Shown: positions 48,724-57,343 of the stretch, one piece after another
How positions within the stretch are numbered: position 1 is the first letter of the stretch
Layout: each line of letters begins with the position of its first letter
Assembly (NCBI RefSeq): GCF_000763385.1
Contig: NZ_JQFA01000002.1
Location: 744,001 to 808,000, forward strand
Direction: 5' to 3'
Origin: Leptolyngbya sp. KIOST-1
Lineage (GTDB): Bacteria; Cyanobacteriota; Cyanobacteriia; Phormidesmidales; Phormidesmidaceae
Length of the DNA stretch: 64,000 nt
The notes under the pieces: model-generated
The model's database searches: none
Told to the model about the DNA's origin: nothing
The model's input: only the letters and a program-made list of their open reading frames with translations
Program-made: the position numbers and the translations under genes

Positions 48724-49053
48724 TCATTTATATGATAGCTGCGGTTCAACATCGGCTCCTACAATAACATCAATACAATCATTATCTGTGACAACGAGAT
48801 AGTGGATAACACTTGCGCTTTCGACCGTACCGCAAGACTCGTCTACTAACTCTTCCACCATGTCTGAGTTGGACACCACATACATTGTTTCGGCCATTGG
48901 CAAAGGAAGATGTTGAAGCTGTCTTAGTCTGTATCCCTCATCTATCACTCGATACACTTTTGTAGACTCAAACTTCACTGTAACTATCTGATTTGAATCA
49001 TAAAAAATCAGATCTATTTCCAGTCCGTTGTATCCATCCACTAAGGACTGCAT
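48724..49053 (-). CDS. Hypothetical protein, immunity-protein-like
   Basis: 109 residues from ATG 49053 (MQSLVDGYNGLEIDLIFYDS). The frame continues to 49122 and its upstream translation (VDRTHCQSYHPWKGGAFPKG) could be the tail of another protein. Alternating beta-like segments (IVTVKFESTKVYRVIDEGY, ASVIHYLVVTDNDCIDVIVG) and acidic composition resemble small immunity proteins of contact toxins, but no family is recognised. Base composition is AT-richer than the neighbours, consistent with transfer. No ribosome site is evident. Confidence 0.4.
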   Translation of the reverse strand: MQSLVDGYNGLEIDLIFYDSNQIVTVKFESTKVYRVIDEGYRLRQLQHLPLPMAETMYVVSNSDMVEELVDESCGTVESASVIHYLVVTDNDCIDVIVGADVEPQLSYK

Positions 49054-49252
49054 ACCACGATGTCCTTTTGGAAAAGCCCCGCCTTTCCACGGATGATAAG
49101 ACTGGCAATGCGTTCGATCCACTTTATCAACAGCCTCATCGACAACCTTGCAGAACTTGCCTCAATAACCTGCTGGAATGCTGAACTAGAACAGATGTCT
49201 TAACTGCACTGCCCTTACCAATAACCCTGCTGTATAACAAGACTTCGGATTC

Positions 49253-49507
49253 CTAGGGCGTGTCATCAATTGTGGTTAAAAGCCTGGTATAGCCATCGCC
49301 AGAACCATTAGAACATGACCAATGCCTCTGAAGCGATGGCTATACGCCATTGCGCTGCCCCAGTTTTTGCCTTTGGAAGAGGTCAATGTTCTAAGCGCAA
49401 TGGCCATCGCTATATATCAAGCTTTGCCACGCCCGATCAAACCGATAGGCTAGAGGCTGTAACCCTTAATTTTTGGCGTTTAGCAGCTAATTGATGACAG
49501 CCCCTAG
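49253..49507. mobile_element. MITE-like element, copy c, with nested palindromic insertion
   Basis: Outer element CTAGGGCGTGTCATCAATTG to CTAATTGATGACAGCCCCTA, about 130 bp once the insert is removed. The insert, about 49288-49415, starts TATAGCCATCGCCAGAACCA and ends GGCCATCGCTATA, and contains the same palindromic unit as 38623-38683 plus a second diverged unit. It splits the outer element at a TATA. The gap 49123-49531 otherwise shows no gene. Confidence 0.75.
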
Positions 49508-49531
49508 ATCTCGTCACCACCCACCCACTGC

Positions 49532-50122
49532 TTAAGGCCAGCGATGGCGGCCATCACGCTCGTAGAAGCTCAGCCGGGCATAGCCCATAAAGGTGGGTTC
49601 TACAGTATCGCCCACCGGGTAGGCACTGGCCCCAAACAGGTATACCCCGCCAAAGCGCGGATTGCGGACCGGCCGCAGCGCTAGCGTAACCGGCACCCCA
49701 GGCTCAACCGGCGGGTCGAAGGCAATGGTGATTGCCCGGTTGTCGCGGTCTTCGCTCACTTCGCCAAGGGGAAGTAGCACGCGCCCGTCCGGGGTATTGG
49801 CAAAGGCTTCGGTTGCGTCGAGGCGATACCGAAAAATGGAGTCAAAGCCTTCATTTAGCCTGACCACAACCCGGTCGAGGGGTTCGGCGGCAGCGGCAGG
49901 AAAGTCGAAGGTGAGGTAATAGGTAACGTTGCCCTCGCTGACCAGACTGCGGGTGGCGTAGCTTTCGCTCAGGCGCAGGGGGTAGGAAAACCCGACAGTG
50001 CCGTCAGAGTATTGAATAGCGGCGGCGGGGAGCGGGGCTGAGAGTCCGCCCGCCGTACCCAGGGCCAACACAGCGCTCACCAGGACGGACCCCGTGAACC
50101 GCGAAGGGGGTGATTTCGGCAT
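49532..50122 (-). CDS. DUF2808 secreted protein
   Basis: 196 residues. ATG 50122 has GGAGG nine bases upstream. Signal peptide (SVLVSAVLALGTAGGLSAPLPAAA), then the cyanobacterial DUF2808 domain: YYLTFDFPAAAAEPLDRVVV, ITIAFDPPVEPGVPVTLALRP and the family end RNPRFGGVYLFGASAYPVGD with FMGYARLSFY. Known only as an exported cyanobacterial family of unknown role. Monocistronic. Confidence 0.88.
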   Translation of the reverse strand: MPKSPPSRFTGSVLVSAVLALGTAGGLSAPLPAAAIQYSDGTVGFSYPLRLSESYATRSLVSEGNVTYYLTFDFPAAAAEPLDRVVVRLNEGFDSIFRYRLDATEAFANTPDGRVLLPLGEVSEDRDNRAITIAFDPPVEPGVPVTLALRPVRNPRFGGVYLFGASAYPVGDTVEPTFMGYARLSFYERDGRHRWP

Positions 50123-50293
50123 GGCTAGACCTCCGCACTACAGGACTGCGACAGACTCAGACAATGCCCACCGCCAGAATCCGTCGAAACGCTCCAGGGT
50201 GAGACGTCTTTCGCCTTTCCTTTCGCATTCTTTAAAGTGTAGCGCTGTCGCCCAGCGATCGCGGCGCAGTGGCTTGGGCTCAAAGGCCCGCTT

Positions 50294-50327
50294 GTCTAGC
50301 TATCGAACAGGTCTAGCTATCGAACAG
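50294..50327. repeat. 17-bp tandem duplication at a stop codon
   Basis: GTCTAGCTATCGAACAG occurs twice back to back (50294-50310, 50311-50327). The second copy contains the LFDS end and TAG stop of the phosphatase gene, so the last codons and stop are duplicated just beyond the gene. Confidence 0.85.
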
Positions 50328-51764
50328 GTTGAGCTGAAGTTCGGGCTTCACCCGCATGACCACCAGGGTCATGTCGTCGTCATGGCCTCGATCGCCGCCA
50401 ATGAAGCGATCGAGGAGGTCAAAGGTGTAGTCTAAAATGGCCTCCGCCGAGGTGCAGTTACGGCAGGCCCACTGGAGGGCGCGCTCCAGGTTTTCTTCTT
50501 CAAAGCGATCGCCACGGGAGTTGGCGGCTTCCGTAAAGCCATCGGTGTAAAACACCACCGTATCGCCCGGCTGGAGCTGCACCTCCGCCTCACAGTACTG
50601 GGTATTCATGTCCAGCCCCAGCAGCATACCGGGGGTATCCAACCGCGTAATCGTGTTGGTGGAGGCCTGCCACAGCAAGGGCGGGTTGTGGGCCGCGTTG
50701 CCGTAGGCCAACCGCCGCGTTTTGGGATTGTACTCGGCGTAAAACAGGGTAACAAAGCGATTAGAGCTTTCTAAATCGCTGTGCATGACAAAGTTTAAAT
50801 CCTGCAAAATGCGGGCCGGCGAATGGCCGTTGAGCACCTCCGTGCGCAGCATGCCCCGCATCATCGTCATAATCAACCCGGCGGGTACACCTTTGCCCAT
50901 CACATCGCCAATGGCAAAGCTCCAGGGGGCCGTGGCCGACTGCTGCGCGTCACTCTGGCGCAGCTGGTCAAAGGTGGTGGGAATAAAGTCGTAATAGTCG
51001 CCGCCCACCCGATGGGCGGTTTTGCAGCGGGCCGCCAGATCCATGCCCTCAATGGCAGGACACTCCCGGGGCAGTAGCTGCAGCTGAATTTCGGCCCCAA
51101 TTTCTAGCTCCCGGTCCAGACGTTCTTTTTTACGCAGGGCCGCCGTCAGCTCATTGTTTTCGATCGCCACAGAGGTCTGGTCCGCCACCAGTCGCACCAG
51201 CTTTTGACGGGTTTCGGTCCAGGCGTAGTCGGGATCGCGGCTAAACACGTACAGCCGCCCCCGCTCCACGTTTTGCACAATGATGGCGGTACCAAACAGC
51301 TGAAAGTCGTTGCCCAGGTAGCGGTTCACCTGGCGATCGAGGGCCAGCATGGCATTGCGGGCCATCGACATCATGCTGCTCTCCGGAGCCGCCTGAAAAC
51401 TGGCGGTCACCTGGCGAGTGGCGGCCTCCAGGGCCGATCGCACATCCTGGCACTGGTCTTCGCTCTGGCAGTGCAGCCGCTCCAGGCGCACCTGTCCGTC
51501 AGCCCGAAACAGCACCAGGGCCCCGCCGCTGGCATCGGTTACCCGGCTGGCAATCATCGGAATCAGTTCCAGGAACTGGTTCAGGTTGTTGAGGCTGCGC
51601 AGGGCAAACCCCAGCGAGCTGAGCAAGTCCTGAATTTTGTACTGCTCGCGCTGCAGCCGAGCCACCAGTTCCTTCAGGGCAAACACTGGCGGCGTATCGG
51701 GCAAAGCGCTACTAGCGCTCTCAAAGGAGGGGGAGGACCCGGATGGCATGGGGAAAGCTGGCAT
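50313..51764 (-). CDS. GAF-PP2C (RsbU/SpoIIE-type) serine phosphatase
   Basis: 483 residues from ATG 51764 (MPAFPMPSGSSPSFESASSA); TTG 51815 would add a non-typical extension. N-terminal coiled segment (LKELVARLQREQYKIQDLLS), GAF-like domain (about 55-225), a second coiled part (NNELTAALRKKERLDRELEI), and a PP2C domain with CKTAHRVGGDYYDFIPTT, AIGDVMGKGVPAGLIMTMMR and a final GDRGHDDDMTLVVMR that supply the metal-binding Asp residues. Such proteins dephosphorylate anti-sigma antagonists in response to a signal bound by GAF. No partner genes are adjacent. Confidence 0.9.
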   Translation of the reverse strand: MPAFPMPSGSSPSFESASSALPDTPPVFALKELVARLQREQYKIQDLLSSLGFALRSLNNLNQFLELIPMIASRVTDASGGALVLFRADGQVRLERLHCQSEDQCQDVRSALEAATRQVTASFQAAPESSMMSMARNAMLALDRQVNRYLGNDFQLFGTAIIVQNVERGRLYVFSRDPDYAWTETRQKLVRLVADQTSVAIENNELTAALRKKERLDRELEIGAEIQLQLLPRECPAIEGMDLAARCKTAHRVGGDYYDFIPTTFDQLRQSDAQQSATAPWSFAIGDVMGKGVPAGLIMTMMRGMLRTEVLNGHSPARILQDLNFVMHSDLESSNRFVTLFYAEYNPKTRRLAYGNAAHNPPLLWQASTNTITRLDTPGMLLGLDMNTQYCEAEVQLQPGDTVVFYTDGFTEAANSRGDRFEEENLERALQWACRNCTSAEAILDYTFDLLDRFIGGDRGHDDDMTLVVMRVKPELQLNLFDS

Positions 51765-51819
51765 GGACGACCTGGGCAAAACGCTTGCGTGAAACTCAGC
51801 GAACGGAACGACCAACTAA

Positions 51820-52147
51820 ATATAGGGGCTAAATGGAAATTTGGTACAGGCGATTAATTGTGAAAGTAAAAAAACCCTATTTTTGTCGGTATACAGCGAC
51901 TTTTGCAGAGGTGCTTTCCACGGCAGCAACCGGGGATAGCCCATAGTAGCGCACAAATTGAAGGCCAAGAATAACATTCCCTACAGGACTTAACCACCTC
52001 TAGAGGAGGAGAAGATTTCAGGTATTTTGAGCGGCCGGAGTGAGGGGTGTAGACGCGGAGATGTCGATGGGGAGCACCTGCCCGTAAGGGTGGGAAGAGG
52101 CGAGCGGGGGCCAAGGGGGACAGTAACTACTAAGTATATAGAGGGGC
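51820..52147. other. Intergenic region without a recognised gene
   Basis: Between cobK and the phosphatase. It holds GGAAATTTGGTACAGGCGAT, an AT-rich part, the GAGGAGGAGAAG stretch and GCACCTGCCCGTAAGGGTGG, which could form a small hairpin (CTTACGGGCAGG). No ORF is convincing and no known RNA was recognised. A leader or small RNA is possible. Confidence 0.3.
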
Positions 52148-52936
52148 TCAGGGGTGGTCTGAACGGAAGGACCACCAGGTTTGGCAGTGGGTCAAAAGTT
52201 CCTCCTGGCTGTGGTAGACCGCTGGATAGTCAATCTGGGGCCGACGGAGGACAAAGAGGGAAATGCCTAACTGCTCGGCTACGGCCCGTTTGGCGTCTTC
52301 GCCACCGGGGGCACCAGAGGCTTTTGTAATCACTCGGGTAATCTGCCACTGCTGCCAGAGCGCTTTTTCCAGCGCTGCGCTGATTGGGGGGCGCAGGGCA
52401 ATCAGTCGGTCCGGGGTGAACCCAGCCTTCAGGGCCGCCGCTAAAGCCACCGCCGAGGGCAGGATGCGGGCAAAGAGCGTGGCCTGGGTCTGCCAGGGAG
52501 CAAAATGCTGTAGCCAGCGATAGCCGAGGGTCAGCAGCACCCGCTCTCCGCTCAAAACCTCTGGGGTTAGAATGGCCCCTAGCCCTGATACAGAGTGAAT
52601 CCAGTCGGGGGCAGGCGATCGCTCCAGGACAGGGCGCTCGTAGCGCCAGTAGGGAATTTTGAGGGCCTGGGCGGCGGCGATCGCCCCCTGGGAAATCTCC
52701 ACCGCAAACGGGTGAGACGCATCCAACACCGCCTCTACCCCCCACTCACCGATAAATCCCTCCAGTTCGCCCACATCCAGGCGTTCCACCCATACCGTCA
52801 GATAGGGGCTAGTTGGGTATCCCCGCCGCGCCGCCTCAGTCGTCACCGTTACCAGACAGGGAATCGCCATCGCCGCCAGGGCGGTCGCCAACCGCACCGC
52901 CTCCCCCGTCCCCCCAATGATCCACAGCACCCCCAT
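52148..52936 (-). CDS. cobK: Precorrin-6A/cobalt-precorrin-6A reductase
   Basis: 262 residues from ATG 52936 (MGVLWIIGGTGEAVRLATAL). CobK/CbiJ features: IIGGTGEAVRLATALAAM with the NADPH-binding glycines, VDALDASHPFAVEIS-type segment here as VEAVLDASHPFAVEISQGAI, ERPVLERSPAPDWIHSV, LTLGYRWLQHFAP and the late ITKASGAPGGEDAKRAVAEQ. It reduces the corrin ring in vitamin B12 synthesis. No other cob genes are nearby and no cobalamin riboswitch was seen upstream. The longer ORF to 52990 translates a CACTCTCC repeat. Confidence 0.9.
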   Translation of the reverse strand: MGVLWIIGGTGEAVRLATALAAMAIPCLVTVTTEAARRGYPTSPYLTVWVERLDVGELEGFIGEWGVEAVLDASHPFAVEISQGAIAAAQALKIPYWRYERPVLERSPAPDWIHSVSGLGAILTPEVLSGERVLLTLGYRWLQHFAPWQTQATLFARILPSAVALAAALKAGFTPDRLIALRPPISAALEKALWQQWQITRVITKASGAPGGEDAKRAVAEQLGISLFVLRRPQIDYPAVYHSQEELLTHCQTWWSFRSDHP

Positions 52937-52939
52937 CCC

Positions 52940-52990
52940 GCCTACTCTCCCACTCTCCCACTCTCCCACCCACCTACTCACCCACCCCAC
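52940..52990 (+). repeat. CTCTCCCA repeat tract
   Basis: CTACTCTCCCACTCTCCCAC and CCACCTACTCACCCACCCC between divergent cobK and murT. Simple-sequence relative of the CCACCCAT arrays. Confidence 0.6.
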
Positions 52991-53030
52991 TCTCTGCTAC
53001 CCTTTCCCTCATCCCCTGCCGCCCCTGGCC

Positions 53031-54347
53031 ATGACCCAACTGCTGCTGATCCCCATTGTTGCCTTTGCCAAACTGCTGACCCTGGCCCTGCGGATCTCGG
53101 GTCGGGGGTCGGGGACTGCCCTGCCGGGCTACCTGGTGGGGCGCTACTTTCCCTTTGTCCTAGAGGCGCTGATCAGCCAAATTCCCACTGTGGTGGCAAT
53201 CACCGGCACCAACGGCAAAACCACCAGCCAGACCATGCTCAGCGCCATCATCAGTCAGGTGCCAGGGGTCAGGGTGCTGCGCAACAAGGCCGGGGCCAAC
53301 CTCAGCCAGGGCATTTTATCGGAGCTGCTCAAGCGGAGCAACCTCCTGGGTCGCCTCGATTTTACCCACGCCGTGCTGGAGGTAGAAGAAGCCACCCTGC
53401 CGCGGATCGCGACCCTGCTGCGGCCCAGCATTATTGCTGTCACCAATCTCTACCGCGACCAGCTCGACGCCTACGGCGAAATCGATCGCACCGAAAAGCT
53501 GATTCGCGACGGCATAGCCCAGTGCCCTAACGCTGCGGTGGTGGTCAACGGCGACGATCCCCGCACGGCCCGCCTGACCCAGGGATTGGGCAACGCCACC
53601 TACTTCATGTCGCTGGCCCCGGAGTACGCCCGATTTTTGCCCTACGAAGGCAAGCTCAATCGGCCCCAGGCCAACAGCCAGGGCCTGGAAGCCACTCACA
53701 TTCACATCAACGAAGACCTGACCACCGACTTTGCCATCCAGGGCCAGATGAATGGCCGTGCTGTAGATATCCCCCAGGCCAGAACCGTCTCGCCGGGGTT
53801 CTTCCACGTCTATAACGCCCTGACGGCGATCGCGATCGCCAACCTGCTTGGTATCGACGGCCCCACCGCCGTCGCTGGACTCAAGACCTTCCAGCCCGCC
53901 TTTGGCCGCGGCGAAATTCTCACCCGCCAGCAGGGCCCCAAACAGGTCAACTACCGCCTGCTGCTGGTCAAAAACCCGGCCAGCTTTAGCCTCAGCCTGG
54001 AGCTACTGCGAAACATCGCTGGCCTGAAGCTGATTTTGGCCATCAACGACAACACCGCCGATGGCAAAGACGTCTCCTGGCTGTGGGACAGCGAACTGGA
54101 GCGGCTCAACCAGGCCCAGATCGACTGGATTCTCTGCACCGGCATCCGCGCCAAGGACATGGCCGTGCGGCTCAAGTACGCCCTCGATACCCCCCCCGGC
54201 CCTATCCCCACCGCAGAATCGATCCGCCAGGCCATTGATCTATCCTTTGAGAAAGCCGACCCCGGCGACACGGTATTTGTGCTGCCCACCTACACCGCCA
54301 TGCTGGAATTCCGCAAGCTCATGGGCAAAACCCTAGATATTGTTTAG
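53031..54347 (+). CDS. murT: Lipid II isoglutaminyl synthase, MurT subunit
   Basis: 438 residues from ATG 53031 (MTQLLLIPIVAFAKLLTLAL). Mur-ligase ATPase with VVAITGTNGKTTSQTMLSAI, LEVEEATLPRIATLLRPSII, TNLYRDQLDAYGEIDRT, VVNGDDPRTARL, and the C-terminal domain LILAINDNTADGKDVSWLWD that activates the D-Glu carboxylate of lipid II. With the GatD glutaminase encoded downstream it forms D-isoglutamine in peptidoglycan precursors. The Cys4 zinc ribbon seen in firmicute MurT is missing: after VNGDD the expected CxxC pairs are absent. The longer ORF to 52917 is not supported. Confidence 0.92.
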   Translation: MTQLLLIPIVAFAKLLTLALRISGRGSGTALPGYLVGRYFPFVLEALISQIPTVVAITGTNGKTTSQTMLSAIISQVPGVRVLRNKAGANLSQGILSELLKRSNLLGRLDFTHAVLEVEEATLPRIATLLRPSIIAVTNLYRDQLDAYGEIDRTEKLIRDGIAQCPNAAVVVNGDDPRTARLTQGLGNATYFMSLAPEYARFLPYEGKLNRPQANSQGLEATHIHINEDLTTDFAIQGQMNGRAVDIPQARTVSPGFFHVYNALTAIAIANLLGIDGPTAVAGLKTFQPAFGRGEILTRQQGPKQVNYRLLLVKNPASFSLSLELLRNIAGLKLILAINDNTADGKDVSWLWDSELERLNQAQIDWILCTGIRAKDMAVRLKYALDTPPGPIPTAESIRQAIDLSFEKADPGDTVFVLPTYTAMLEFRKLMGKTLDIV

Positions 54348-54411
54348 GGGTTTGCCCACAGCAGTTCCAGACAGTTCTAGACAACAGTTCTAGACAATGG
54401 TGGGCAGTGCC

Positions 54412-54473
54412 CACCCCTCCACCCGCCCACCCCTCCACCCGCCCACCCCTCCACCCGCCTACCCCTCCACCCC
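54412..54473 (+). repeat. CCACCCGCCCACCCCT array
   Basis: Four units of CCACCCGCCCACCCCT-type between murT and gatD, ending at the gatD ATG, so gatD has no Shine-Dalgarno. Just before, GTTCTAGACA is repeated (54368-54397). Confidence 0.85.
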
Positions 54474-55265
54474 ATGCCCTACGCCCTCACCCTCACCCAC
54501 CTCTACCCCGACCACCTCAACCTCTACGGCGACACCGGCAACCTGATTGTGCTGCGCCGCCGCTGCCAGTGGATGGGCATTGACTGCACCGTCAATGCCC
54601 TGTCTATGGGGGATGTGGCTCAGGCCGGCACCACCGATCTCTACTTCATGGGCGGCGGTCAGGACACCGACCAGGTCGCCGTCGTCAACGACTTCCACCA
54701 GCTCAAGTACGACGCCATTCGGGCCGATACCGAGGCGGGCGTCGTGTTCTTGGGGGTGTGCGGCGGCTACCAGCTGATGGGCAATACCTTTTTAATGGGC
54801 AATGGTGACGAGACCCGTGGTTTGGGCATCATCAACGTCAACACCCGCGCCCCCGGCACCGATGTCAAGCAGCGTTGCATTGGCAATCTGGTGGTCGAGC
54901 TTACCCCTGACACCTACGCTGACATGCAGACGCTGTACGCCCATCCCCGCGACCTTCCCAGAACCCTGGTCGGGTTTGAAAACCACTCCGGGCAAACCTA
55001 CCTGGGCGACGGCGTTGAACCCCTGGCCAAGACCATCGCCGGGTTTGGCAACAACGCCACCGCTGAGTACGAGGGGGCACGCTACAAAAACGTGTTTGGC
55101 AGCTACATGCACGGCTCACTCCTGCCCAAAAATCCCCACTTTGCCGACTATCTCATCGGCCTGGCCCTGCGCCGCCGTTACCCAGAGGACACCATCACCC
55201 TGCCAGCCCTACCCGATACCGAAGAACTGGCGGCCCACACCTATGCCGTGCAGCGCTACGGCTAA
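54474..55265 (+). CDS. gatD: Lipid II isoglutaminyl synthase, GatD glutaminase subunit
   Basis: 263 residues. Class I (triad) glutamine amidotransferase: substrate-binding DLYFMGGGQDTDQVAVV, nucleophile Cys in GVVFLGVCGGYQLMGN (about residue 94), catalytic His in NVFGSYMHGSLLPKNP. It releases ammonia from glutamine for MurT. CobB/CobQ-like fold. Begins 126 bases after murT, beyond a repeat array, and the signal peptidase gene starts 12 bases after its stop. Confidence 0.92.
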   Translation: MPYALTLTHLYPDHLNLYGDTGNLIVLRRRCQWMGIDCTVNALSMGDVAQAGTTDLYFMGGGQDTDQVAVVNDFHQLKYDAIRADTEAGVVFLGVCGGYQLMGNTFLMGNGDETRGLGIINVNTRAPGTDVKQRCIGNLVVELTPDTYADMQTLYAHPRDLPRTLVGFENHSGQTYLGDGVEPLAKTIAGFGNNATAEYEGARYKNVFGSYMHGSLLPKNPHFADYLIGLALRRRYPEDTITLPALPDTEELAAHTYAVQRYG

Positions 55266-55277
55266 GGCGGCCCCCTT

Positions 55278-56390
55278 ATGAAGGCAACTCCCAAGCTGCT
55301 GGTTGGCCAGCGATCGCAGACAAGCCCCTGGCTAGCCGTCAACCTGTCGGCGGCCCTCCCCGGCGCAGGGCAGATGTACGACGGCGCGATCGCTCGCGGT
55401 CTGGTCATCGCCATCGCCCACGTCGGCTTTGTGGGCTTTATCCTCTGGTCCATTTTTGCGCCAGGGGGAAATACCCTGCGGGGACTGCTCACCCTGTTGC
55501 CCCTGCTGAGCCTGTACCTATTTAACCTGTGGGATAGCCACCACGCCGCTAAACGGGGCGTTACCCTCGACGAGTTCAGCCCCCTGACCTATCGATCCAG
55601 CGATCCCTGGTATCCGGTCTTTCTTTCCCAGGTGCTGCCGGGGTTGGGGCATCTGTTTTTGCAGCAGGCCGCTATGGGGGCCGCCCTGCTGGTGATAGGG
55701 ATTCTGATCGCCTACCTGGCCAACTTCAACCCCGCCCTGCTGCCGCTGACGACGGTAATTTGGGCTGTGGGCTGCGGCCTGGTCTACCGGGCTGCCCCGG
55801 CCCGTCGGCGCCAGTGGGGGTGGTTGGCCCTGCTCCTGGCCGCAGTCATTGTCACGCGCTTTGCGGTCAGCTCTATTCCCTTTGTGGTGCCAAAGTTTGT
55901 GGTGCAGTGCATTGTGCCCAGCGAGTCCATGCTGCCCACGCTGGAGGTGCGCGATCGCATCTTTGTCCGTCCCCAGCCCGTCGACTATACCCCTGCTATC
56001 GGCGATATTATTGTCTTCTCCAACCCGGAGCGCACCCCGCCAGAGCAGGCCGGGCAGCTCGAAAATCTCATGGTCAAGCGCGTGGTTGCCCTGCCGGGTC
56101 AGCGGGTCGCCGTTCGCCTGGGACAGGTGTGGATTGACGACACTCCCCTGATCGAACCCTTCCTGAGCGAACCCATTCGCTACCAGTGGGGGCCGGAAAC
56201 CGTACCTGAGGGGCACCTGTTTGTGCTGGGGGACAACCGCAACCGCAGCCGCGACTCGCACGTGTGGGGCTTTTTGCCGCAGCCCCACGTCGTGGGCAAT
56301 GCCTACAAAATCTACTGGCCACCCCAACGGGTGCAGCCTTTGGCCAATCCAAATCAGGCATCCCCTGCCCTAGGGGCTGTCATCAATTAG
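55278..56390 (+). CDS. lepB: Signal peptidase I with N-terminal membrane domains
   Basis: 370 residues. The first ~190 residues hold about five membrane helices (LSAALPGAGQMYDGAIARGL, FLSQVLPGLGHLFLQQAAMG), unusual for LepB. The peptidase domain follows: catalytic Ser in CIVPSESMLPTLEVRDRIFV, Lys in ENLMVKRVVALPGQRVAVRL, and GHLFVLGDNRNRSRDSHVWG. It removes signal peptides at the membrane. The last residues PALGAVIN and the TAG stop are encoded by a MITE end (CTAGGGGCTGTCATCAATTA), so the original C-terminus was replaced. Starts 12 bases after gatD; likely co-transcribed. Confidence 0.9.
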   Translation: MKATPKLLVGQRSQTSPWLAVNLSAALPGAGQMYDGAIARGLVIAIAHVGFVGFILWSIFAPGGNTLRGLLTLLPLLSLYLFNLWDSHHAAKRGVTLDEFSPLTYRSSDPWYPVFLSQVLPGLGHLFLQQAAMGAALLVIGILIAYLANFNPALLPLTTVIWAVGCGLVYRAAPARRRQWGWLALLLAAVIVTRFAVSSIPFVVPKFVVQCIVPSESMLPTLEVRDRIFVRPQPVDYTPAIGDIIVFSNPERTPPEQAGQLENLMVKRVVALPGQRVAVRLGQVWIDDTPLIEPFLSEPIRYQWGPETVPEGHLFVLGDNRNRSRDSHVWGFLPQPHVVGNAYKIYWPPQRVQPLANPNQASPALGAVIN

Positions 56391-56394
56391 CTGC
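56370..56394. mobile_element. MITE end fragment, copy f
   Basis: CTAGGGGCTGTCATCAATTA then GCTGC: one terminal repeat only, merged with the 3' end of lepB. The rest of 56395-56755 shows no gene; it has a direct repeat of GTATACCG (56464, 56513 region). Confidence 0.75.
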
Positions 56395-56755
56395 AGCGCC
56401 CCGGATGAAGCGGCTGTTCCTGCGTGCGATCGCCCTGAACCATTGAGCAGTTGCCTTTCGCTGTATACCGTTGTCAGGGCTTGTTGGCAATATCAAGAGG
56501 ATTGCCGTTTTGGTATACCGCTATCCAAAAAATCTGTTTATTCTGTCTAGAGAGCATGGCGCTGGGCGCACCCTCGACGATGCTCTCGCAAGCCTGGGAT
56601 TTGTGGAGAGTGGCGTTTTTGTCACCCCATGTACCGGCCACCGATCCCTGGGACGTTTGCTCCCGCAAGGGGAAGACCATCCCTCCGCAGGCGCTTGCGA
56701 CTTGGCTAACTCTCACTGAACCCCTTAGCCCGATTGGGATGTGAACAGGTTGTCG

Positions 56756-57241
56756 ATGGATTGCAGTGCTATTCAGTTTCAGTACAGTGAACAGTTTTCT
56801 GCCGCTGATCTCGATCAGCTGGTGGACTTGTTTCAGGCGGCGGCCTTCTGGGCTAAAGACCGCACCCGGGCCGAGATGGCGACCGCGATCGCCCACAGCT
56901 ACCCCGTCGTCACCGCCTGGGACGGCCATCAGCTGATTGGCTTTGCCCGCGCCACCTCCGACGGCGTGTTTCGCGCCACCATTTGGGATGTGGTGATCTC
57001 GCCGGACTACCAGGGCGGCGGGCTGGGCCGCAGGCTGGTGGAAACCCTGGTGGCCCACCCCCACATGAGCCGGGTGGAGCGGGTCTACCTGATGACCACC
57101 CACCAGCAGGGCTTTTACAAGCGCATCGGCTTTGAGGAAAACGCCTCGACCACGATGGTGCTCTACAACAGCGCTGAGATCGAAATGCTGCCGCCCCTCG
57201 GCCCTCCGGCGGCAGTACCCACCGAAGTCACGGTTGGTTAA
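56756..57241 (+). CDS. GNAT-family N-acetyltransferase
   Basis: 161 residues from ATG 56756 (MDCSAIQFQYSEQFSAADLD); GTG 56741 is an alternative. GNAT fold with LIGFARATSDGVFRATIWDV, the acetyl-CoA loop VISPDYQGGGLGRRLVETL (Q/R-x-x-G-x-G/A) and VYLMTTHQQGFYKRIGFEE. Transfers acetyl from acetyl-CoA to an amine; substrate unknown. Lies alone between lepB and the DAHP synthase. Confidence 0.85.
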   Translation: MDCSAIQFQYSEQFSAADLDQLVDLFQAAAFWAKDRTRAEMATAIAHSYPVVTAWDGHQLIGFARATSDGVFRATIWDVVISPDYQGGGLGRRLVETLVAHPHMSRVERVYLMTTHQQGFYKRIGFEENASTTMVLYNSAEIEMLPPLGPPAAVPTEVTVG

Positions 57242-57343
57242 GAACTCGCCCCTGGGCCGTAACCCCGGTGGTGGGTAAGGTACGCTACCATTTTGTAGGC
57301 ACGGCTCCGGGGTGGAGCCCACATTACACTAGGCCAATTATCA

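Noticed and set aside
52937..53030. Cobalamin riboswitch before cobK
   Set aside because: The gap is only about 95 bases of CTCTCCCA repeat; no B12-box-like sequence.
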